From contig CANNBJ010000003.1 in NCBI GenBank assembly GCA_947502835.1, positions 186,001 through 250,000 of the forward strand: a stretch of 64,000 bases of DNA, in the 5' to 3' direction. Under the pieces are notes generated by a model that did not search any database, had not been told where the DNA came from, and saw nothing but the letters and a program-made list of their open reading frames with translations. This stretch comes from Bdellovibrionales bacterium. GTDB lineage: Bacteria; Bdellovibrionota; UBA1018; CAIMNF01. Position numbers and translations under genes: made by a program. Positions 58,925 to 64,000 of the stretch are shown piece by piece. Positions within the stretch are counted from its first letter, which is position 1. Every line of letters begins with the position of its first letter.

Positions 58925-60001
58925 TCAAGTCAGGGCGTTTGACCGAATCTCAGGGTGTTGAATTCGATATTCGACGAGCTTTTCCACATAACTCGAAAAG
59001 GGCGGGCATGTGATGCCGCTGCCCTCAAGTGCGACCATCGTGTTCGTCACATCATAGGAAGTGGGATGGACAAAGTAATCGATACTGCTTCTTGGAATTC
59101 CAAGCCACCTCTCCAAGCCCGGGATGTGGGCGATCGCGGACTTGGCAAGACCTTTCGGGAGCGGGATCCGGATGAGACTCTTTTTGGAGTGGAGCGCGAA
59201 GAGGTCCACCACCTCTGCGATTGTGAGCGGAGAGGGATCCGCAAGCTGGAAGGTTTTTCCAATGGAGGACTCGCGTGTCGCAAGGAAGGCCATCGCATCG
59301 AGCACAAAATCACTCGGAACCAGATTGATTCGAAATTCCCGGGGGTTTCCGATCTCGGGTAAAATGGCGTAGCGGCCCTGGCGGAGCAGCCATTGAAGAA
59401 CAAAATAGGGGCCATCGTACTTTCCGGTTTCTCCCGAGCGGCTGTTGCCCACCACGATGGCAGGCCGATAAATTGCGGCGCGCAGGCCGGCCCTCATTTC
59501 ATTCCTGACCAAGGTCTCGGCCTCGTATTTGGTGGATTCATAGAAATTGTTGAAGCTTTGCCCGAGCTCAAGGTCTGTTTCCTTGAACCATCCCGGGTGG
59601 CGGCCGCTCACATAGCAGGTGCTCACATAGTGAAGGCTCTGGAAGGAGGGAAGATGGCGGATCAGCCCAAGGATGTTTTTTGTGCCTTCGACATTCACCT
59701 TCCGGGCGGGAGTCTCTGCAACATTCAAGTCATAGATCGCGGCGAAATGATCCACCTCGGTCACCGCCTTGAGTCGCGGATCCTCACGGATCCCGAGTCC
59801 CGGGAGGGTGAGATCCCCTTGAATGATCTCGATGCGGGAGGAGGCTCCCGGAATTCCCGCTTCCAGCTCCTGAATCCGGCTTCGGGCAAGAGACTCGAAC
59901 TTCGGTTGGACCAAAACCAGAAATCGCGTGGTTTTGTCCCGGAGCAATCGGGATATGAATTCAGTTCCAAGAAAACCCGGAAATCCGGTCAGGAGGCGCA
60001 T
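58925..60001 (-). CDS. NAD(P)-dependent epimerase/reductase, SDR (male-sterility-like)
   Basis: 358 residues from MRLLTGFPGFLGTEF. An extended SDR: GFPGFLG nucleotide-binding loop, a serine in YVSTCYVSG, and the YxxxK pair in FYESTKYEAE. The layout resembles NAD-binding_4 proteins related to fatty-acyl-CoA reductases and thioester reductases; no carrier or ligase domain is attached. Its first 13 bases overlap the end of the small cysteine-rich protein gene upstream. Confidence 0.8.
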   Translation of the reverse strand: MRLLTGFPGFLGTEFISRLLRDKTTRFLVLVQPKFESLARSRIQELEAGIPGASSRIEIIQGDLTLPGLGIREDPRLKAVTEVDHFAAIYDLNVAETPARKVNVEGTKNILGLIRHLPSFQSLHYVSTCYVSGRHPGWFKETDLELGQSFNNFYESTKYEAETLVRNEMRAGLRAAIYRPAIVVGNSRSGETGKYDGPYFVLQWLLRQGRYAILPEIGNPREFRINLVPSDFVLDAMAFLATRESSIGKTFQLADPSPLTIAEVVDLFALHSKKSLIRIPLPKGLAKSAIAHIPGLERWLGIPRSSIDYFVHPTSYDVTNTMVALEGSGITCPPFSSYVEKLVEYRIQHPEIRSNALT

Positions 60002-60189
60002 GAGTCGAGGGTAGCCTGTTCTCCGTCTTTTTGGAAAGAGTCCGAATAGGGGCAATGACGACATCCGGAGCCGCAGCAAGTCCCTCGTTGGGCCAGGTAT
60101 CTCCGGGTAAAGACCAGATAGCCGGTCCGGGGATCAAGATAGTGGTCTTTTCCCTGCTCAAGGGCGAGTTGGTGCAAATCGGGTTCCAT
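59989..60189 (-). CDS. DUF5522-like small cysteine-rich protein
   Basis: 66 residues from MEPDLHQLALEQ. HYLDPRTGYLVFTRRYLAQRGTCCGSGCRHCPY matches DUF5522 in length and in the CC-x-x-x-CRHCPY cluster, which looks able to bind metal. The frame is open to 60306, where an alternative start overlaps the divergent transporter gene. TAGGAT 11 bases before the chosen ATG favours the shorter form. Role unknown. It overlaps the SDR start by 13 bases. Confidence 0.7.
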   Translation of the reverse strand: MEPDLHQLALEQGKDHYLDPRTGYLVFTRRYLAQRGTCCGSGCRHCPYSDSFQKDGEQATLDSCAS

Positions 60190-60291
60190 TTCGGGGACGA
60201 ATCCTACCTCAAATCCTGCATTCTGGCCAGAGGCGCGATTCTTTCCTGTTCTGCCCTTTTGTTCCGCTGTCGCCTCAGGTAAACGAAGGAC

Positions 60292-61224
60292 ATGAATCCC
60301 ACGCATGAACGAAGTCTTGTCCTCGGACTTTTGGCCGGAGCTTCCACCGGTATTTTTTGGGGGGTTCCCTTTCTTGTGCCCCAGGTTCTCCCCGGCTATT
60401 CGCCATTTGAGATCGCGTTTGGCAGGTTTTTCTTTTTTGGTCTGATGGGGATTTTCTTTGCGAAACGTGCGTTTGCAATCCTGAGGGTGCTGTCCCCGGC
60501 AGATCGGTTTCGCGTGTTTCTTTTGTCTGCGAGCGGGTTTTGGTTGTATTCGAGCATCCTGTTTTGGTCGATCCGGCGAACGGACGGAATCATCTCCTCG
60601 CTGGTGCTTGGGATGTTGCCCGTGACCATCCCCCTGTTCACCCCTGGAAGGAAGCGGGCAGGGGCTGCTTTTCCGTTAGGGCTGATTTTGATTGCCTCAG
60701 GCCTGATTCTTCTTGTTTCCGGAGGAGGGAGCGTTCCGGAGATCGGGGGGCTTCTCTCCGCCCGGCTCTCGGGGGTGCTCGGGTTGTTTGTCTGCCTTGG
60801 AATGTGGACCTGGTTTTCCATCTCGAATTCACGATTCCTGCAGGAGCGAAACACGATCTCACGAAGGGATTTCTCAAGTCTGATGGGGTTGATCTCTCTT
60901 GGCTGCCTGCTCTTGGTGTCCGCTCCGGCTCTTTTCACCGCGGAGTGGGCCGGGCGGGATTCTGCATGGTTGTATCTTGCCTTTTCCCTGGTGCTCGGGA
61001 TTGGGTCTTCGTGGTTCGCCAACTGGCTCTGGAATGTGGCTTCCGTTCACTTGCCGTCCGAAATCTCAGGCACCCTGCTGGTGTTCGAAACCATTTTCGG
61101 GGTCCTCTATACCTTGATCTATCAGGGGCGGCTTCCCGATGTTCGGGAGTTGATCGCGATTGTGTTGTGCCTTGCAGGTGTCATGCTCGCCATTCTGGCC
61201 CAAATCAAAACGGGAAAGGATTGA
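60292..61224 (+). CDS. EamA/DMT-family transporter
   Basis: 310 residues with about ten hydrophobic helices in two EamA halves (about 8-145 and 160-305). Each half has the FxxxxxxGxxF/W-type start (LLAGASTGIFWGVPFLVP, LFVCLGMWTWFSISN). The family exports metabolites or amino acids; substrate unknown. GAAGGAC precedes the ATG. It is divergent from the small cysteine-rich protein gene. Confidence 0.85.
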   Translation: MNPTHERSLVLGLLAGASTGIFWGVPFLVPQVLPGYSPFEIAFGRFFFFGLMGIFFAKRAFAILRVLSPADRFRVFLLSASGFWLYSSILFWSIRRTDGIISSLVLGMLPVTIPLFTPGRKRAGAAFPLGLILIASGLILLVSGGGSVPEIGGLLSARLSGVLGLFVCLGMWTWFSISNSRFLQERNTISRRDFSSLMGLISLGCLLLVSAPALFTAEWAGRDSAWLYLAFSLVLGIGSSWFANWLWNVASVHLPSEISGTLLVFETIFGVLYTLIYQGRLPDVRELIAIVLCLAGVMLAILAQIKTGKD

Positions 61225-61234
61225 GCAGTCTGTC

Positions 61235-63058
61235 CTAGAGCACGTCGTGATGATTGCTGTCATCAAAACGGTCGGCCGAGGGGGCTCCGAGCAAGTGATC
61301 GTCATCTCTCGACTTCTGCGCGAAGGTTGCAGGCTCCTTCTTCGCCGGGGCGGCGCCCCCGGTTCTTGAGGTGGGGGTCTCCGGGTCCGTTCCGGATTTC
61401 CTTCCATTCAGGGTGGCCTTCAAGGATTCGACCGAATCCCGAAGCTCGTTTGCCTGTTGGGAGAGTCGATCTGCTGCGGAGGATGCTTCCTGGGCTGATT
61501 GGGTGTTGTGGTGAGTGACCTGGTTCAGTTGGACCATGGCTTTGTTGATTTCGCTCACGCCCTTGGATTGCTCTTTGGAGCCCGCGGTGATGTCCTCCAC
61601 CATTTGGCTGACCTTCGAGGTGCTTCCAACGATTTCCTCCAGCACTTCGCCGCATTGACGTGCGACTCTGGTTCCCGCACTGACCTTGTCCTTGCTCACG
61701 CTCACAAGGGCCGAAACCTTGGTTTTCGTCTCTTCCACGATCGACTCGACCTGATGGATGCTTTTTTCAAGGATCTGGGTGATTTCCGCAGCGGCACCAC
61801 CGCTCATTTGCGCGAGATTTCCCACTTCCTCGGCGACGACGGCAAAGCCTTTCCCGTGCTCTCCCGCCCGGGCGGCCTCCACGGAGGCATTGAAGGAGAG
61901 GAGTTTGGTTTGAAAGACGATCTCATTGATGACTTTCGTCTTGTTTCCGATGTCCCCGATCAGTTTCACGATTTCAGACATCTGGCGATTGCTCTCTTCG
62001 ATTTGGTTCATGATGTCCGCATTGCTTCGATCGATCTGCTGGATCGAGTTGATCATCTCCTGGACAACGTTCTTTCCTTTTTCTGCATTCTTCTGGCTGC
62101 CCTCCGCAAAGTCCTGCGAGCGCGAGGCGTTCTCGGAGTTCCGATTCACCATGGCATTCATTTCTTCCATGGAAGCGGAGGTCTCCTCGAGTGCTGCTGC
62201 CTGCTCGGTCACACCGGAAGACAGCTGAACGCTCGTGGATGCGATCTGAGTGGATGCCGATGCAACCTCGTCCGCAGTTTCAGAGAGGCTTGAGGCAAGA
62301 CGGCTCAAGATCGAAATTGGATTTCGAATCAAAAGAAACGCAAGAGTGAGAGCGAAGGAGGTGAGGAGAAGTCCCCAGAGGAGAATGGACTTCGTTGAGG
62401 ATGCCACGGAGGCCTTCACCGGCTCAAGACTCGAGATGATGGTAAAGGTGCCGCGGAGTTCTCCATCCTTCATGTTCTCCATCTCATACCCCAGGATGTC
62501 TTTTCCATTCTTCCAGGGGCTCGTGAGCGGGTCGCCATGACAGGTGAGGCACCCCTGTTTTTCCGAGATCCGGACGGGGCGGCTCACCCGGATGAATTTA
62601 CCATCCGCAGTGGTTTCGACGTGTTCCTTCAGTTCCGGATTCGCCTGGAAGCTCTTGATGAGAGCGGTTTCCTCGGGCGTTGCTTGATTGTCTTTGTTTC
62701 GGGGGGAATCGGAGGCGACCCGGAACTGGTAGTTTTCCTTGGCGGAGTTGATTTCCCCGATCTGGAAGGCTGCGAAGATGGGAACGCTTTTCAGGACCTT
62801 GAGTTTCTGTTCATCTGAAATCTTCCCGTCCGGGAACTTCTTGATGGTTTCCTCAACCACGTTCCCGAGGGTGTCCATTTTGGCAACGTACCCCGCGCCG
62901 ACTTCGAGTCGGGACAGGATCGCCCTCGATTTCTCCACAAGGGCCAGCTCCCCGTTGTCCCTCAATTTTCCCGAACTCACGAAAATCGCGGATGCAGTAC
63001 AAATCACGCAGGCAAGGGCAATGGTTAGGAGCATTCGGTTTCTAAAGTTCATTTTCAT
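61235..63058 (-). CDS. Methyl-accepting chemotaxis protein with c-type heme sensor domain (DUF3365)
   Basis: 607 residues. TM1 about 8-29; the periplasmic part (about 30-220) belongs to the DUF3365/Tll0287-like group and carries CLTCH at 170-174, a covalent heme site, so redox, oxygen or NO sensing is likely. TM2 is about 224-246. A clear HAMP domain is missing; the methyl-accepting coiled coil begins soon after. The hairpin tip is [16 protein letters not shown]. Two methylation-type helices flank it. The C-terminus ends in an acidic His-rich tail without the NWETF pentapeptide. Shine-Dalgarno GGAGAAG. Confidence 0.9.
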   Translation of the reverse strand: MKMNFRNRMLLTIALACVICTASAIFVSSGKLRDNGELALVEKSRAILSRLEVGAGYVAKMDTLGNVVEETIKKFPDGKISDEQKLKVLKSVPIFAAFQIGEINSAKENYQFRVASDSPRNKDNQATPEETALIKSFQANPELKEHVETTADGKFIRVSRPVRISEKQGCLTCHGDPLTSPWKNGKDILGYEMENMKDGELRGTFTIISSLEPVKASVASSTKSILLWGLLLTSFALTLAFLLIRNPISILSRLASSLSETADEVASASTQIASTSVQLSSGVTEQAAALEETSASMEEMNAMVNRNSENASRSQDFAEGSQKNAEKGKNVVQEMINSIQQIDRSNADIMNQIEESNRQMSEIVKLIGDIGNKTKVINEIVFQTKLLSFNASVEAARAGEHGKGFAVVAEEVGNLAQMSGGAAAEITQILEKSIHQVESIVEETKTKVSALVSVSKDKVSAGTRVARQCGEVLEEIVGSTSKVSQMVEDITAGSKEQSKGVSEINKAMVQLNQVTHHNTQSAQEASSAADRLSQQANELRDSVESLKATLNGRKSGTDPETPTSRTGGAAPAKKEPATFAQKSRDDDHLLGAPSADRFDDSNHHDVL

Positions 63059-63257
63059 GAGGGTCTTCTCCGGGAAAGTACTTTTTTCCGATAGTTTCCT
63101 ATCGGCTAAGCGGCCGTAATGTTTAATTAATTTAGCTTAATTCCGACCTTTAGCGTTAAATTAATAAATTTTCTTAACATTTGGTTTGATTTTTGACGCT
63201 CCGGGCGTATTCTTAGAGTTGTAGACCAAAATTCTTGGTTATTGAAAGGTGGAACGT
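63059..63257. other. AT-rich intergenic region between divergent MCP and VWA lipoprotein genes
   Basis: 199 bases, unusually AT-rich around 63120-63190 (TTAATTAATTTAG). A weak TTGATT-N16-TATTCT arrangement (63186-63213) could serve the plus-strand gene. No GTGTC dyad is present, unlike the other two VWA genes. Confidence 0.3.
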
Positions 63258-64000
63258 ATGTTGAACTCAAGGATTAAAGTGATCGCAGAAAGGATTGCAC
63301 AGAAGCTGGCAGTGGCCAGCCTCTTAACCGGGTGTGTGTTTGGGGAGAATCAACAGTTCTTCAGCAAGCTCGAGCCCTCAACCGTGTCCGGATCCGTTCC
63401 GGACCCGGTGTCCGTGTCCGGTGGGACAACCGGCGGAAGCTCCGGTGGATCTTCAACCGGAGGCTCCTCTGGTGGCACCACCGGTGTGGCCGGTGGAAGC
63501 ACTGGTGTGACCGGTGGAAGCACTGGTGTGACCGGTGGAAGCACAAGTGGTGATTCCGGCTCGACCGGCGGATCCACCAGCGGTGGATCTTCCACAGGAG
63601 GCGTGCCCGTTCTCCGGCATGATGACCAATTCGCAGTGCCGGTTGCGGCGGCTCCGAAAATCGACGTGCTCTTTTGCGTCGATAACTCGGGCTCAATGAG
63701 TGACAACCAGCAGATTCTTGCGGATTCCTTCAGTGGATTCATCAATGGATTCATGAATGCTGGTCTTGATTTTCATGTTGGAATCATCACTTCTGATGTG
63801 GATAGCAACAATACCAGCTACTGGCGGACCCGTCTGCCGGATTATCAGGGAGCGAATCGAGGTCTTCTTTTGACCCGATACTCTTCGGATCGTTACCTTA
63901 CCCAGAACACCTCCGGCCTTGTTTCGAAGTTCGAAGACAATGCTCGGGTTGGGATCAAAGGGAGCGGTCGTGAACAATGCTTGAACTCCTTCTTGCACGC
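63258..64000 (+). CDS. VWA-domain lipoprotein (3' partial)
   Basis: The frame is open from the ATG at 63258 (AAAGGTGG Shine-Dalgarno) to the end of the window, about 247 residues. Signal peptide ends at LLTGC. A Gly/Ser/Thr-rich linker (about 45-115) includes three 7-residue repeats of TGVTGGS type. The VWA domain starts with IDVLFCVDNSGSMSDNQQ (intact DxSxS), followed by FHVGIITSDVDSN. It is closest in layout to the gene at 54422, and likewise probably binds a protein partner at the surface. Confidence 0.85.
   Translation, partial: MLNSRIKVIAERIAQKLAVASLLTGCVFGENQQFFSKLEPSTVSGSVPDPVSVSGGTTGGSSGGSSTGGSSGGTTGVAGGSTGVTGGSTGVTGGSTSGDSGSTGGSTSGGSSTGGVPVLRHDDQFAVPVAAAPKIDVLFCVDNSGSMSDNQQILADSFSGFINGFMNAGLDFHVGIITSDVDSNNTSYWRTRLPDYQGANRGLLLTRYSSDRYLTQNTSGLVSKFEDNARVGIKGSGREQCLNSFLH
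63483..63545. repeat. 21-bp tandem repeat, three units
   Basis: Three near-identical 21-base units encode GVTGGST in the linker of the VWA lipoprotein. Units differ at one or two positions. Confidence 0.8.

Overview
The window (64 kb, moderately GC-rich) is a dense chromosomal segment of a Gram-negative bacterium. An outer membrane is implied by kdsD (Kdo/LPS synthesis), several lipoprotein signal peptides and a cellulose-export locus. The order infC - rpmI - rplT - pheS - pheT - ihfA - merR, the rimP-nusA-infB-rbfA-truB operon and the many secreted lipoproteins with VWA domains suggest a delta-proteobacterial or Bdellovibrionota/Oligoflexia-like lineage. That placement is an inference from gene content only. 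I saw no rRNA or tRNA gene, insertion sequence, prophage or CRISPR array.

Layout. 1-4.1 kb: the end of a cellulose synthase (bcsA), a cellulose phosphoethanolamine transferase (bcsG) and a protein with an internal duplication, in one operon. 4.1-7.4 kb: a GH10 xylanase, then a DoxX-like/membrane/di-heme cytochrome c group. 7.4-12.1 kb: sua5, murF, a DsbA-type lipoprotein and kdsD, all on the minus strand. 12.1-22 kb: envelope and housekeeping genes (suhB, class IV aminotransferase, hflX, a TrmH-type methyltransferase, recX) mixed with small secreted orphans and a first VWA-like lipoprotein. 22.1-29.4 kb: minus-strand operon rimP-nusA-infB-rbfA-truB followed by a histone-deacetylase-family gene. 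29.7-39.1 kb: a large secreted orphan, then infC, rpmI, rplT, pheS, pheT, ihfA and a MerR regulator. 39.1-53.8 kb: ATP-grasp protein, soluble lytic transglycosylase, acyl-CoA ligase, patatin, a large secreted orphan, prfC, RNase D and a large membrane protein. 53.8-64 kb: lipoproteins (two more with VWA domains, one cut by the window end), a VOC protein, glutaredoxin, radical SAM/SPASM enzyme, subtilase lipoprotein, SDR, DMT transporter and a heme-type chemoreceptor.

Two patterns stand out. First, a family of about 200-bp structured repeats lies in the two largest intergenic gaps (33.6-33.95 kb and 47.18-47.59 kb). Each copy has terminal inverted repeats, an inner long palindrome whose arms differ completely between copies yet stay self-complementary, and a conserved core of about 53 bp. 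This is the best candidate for something undescribed. Second, many first genes have a TANNNT box exactly 6 bases before the start codon and no Shine-Dalgarno sequence (murF, the DoxX gene, class IV aminotransferase, kdsD, patatin and others). That predicts frequent leaderless mRNAs. Genes inside operons keep ordinary Shine-Dalgarno sites.

Two of the three VWA-type lipoprotein genes also share an upstream GTGTC-N6-GACAC dyad with an extra half-site, suggesting one common regulator.
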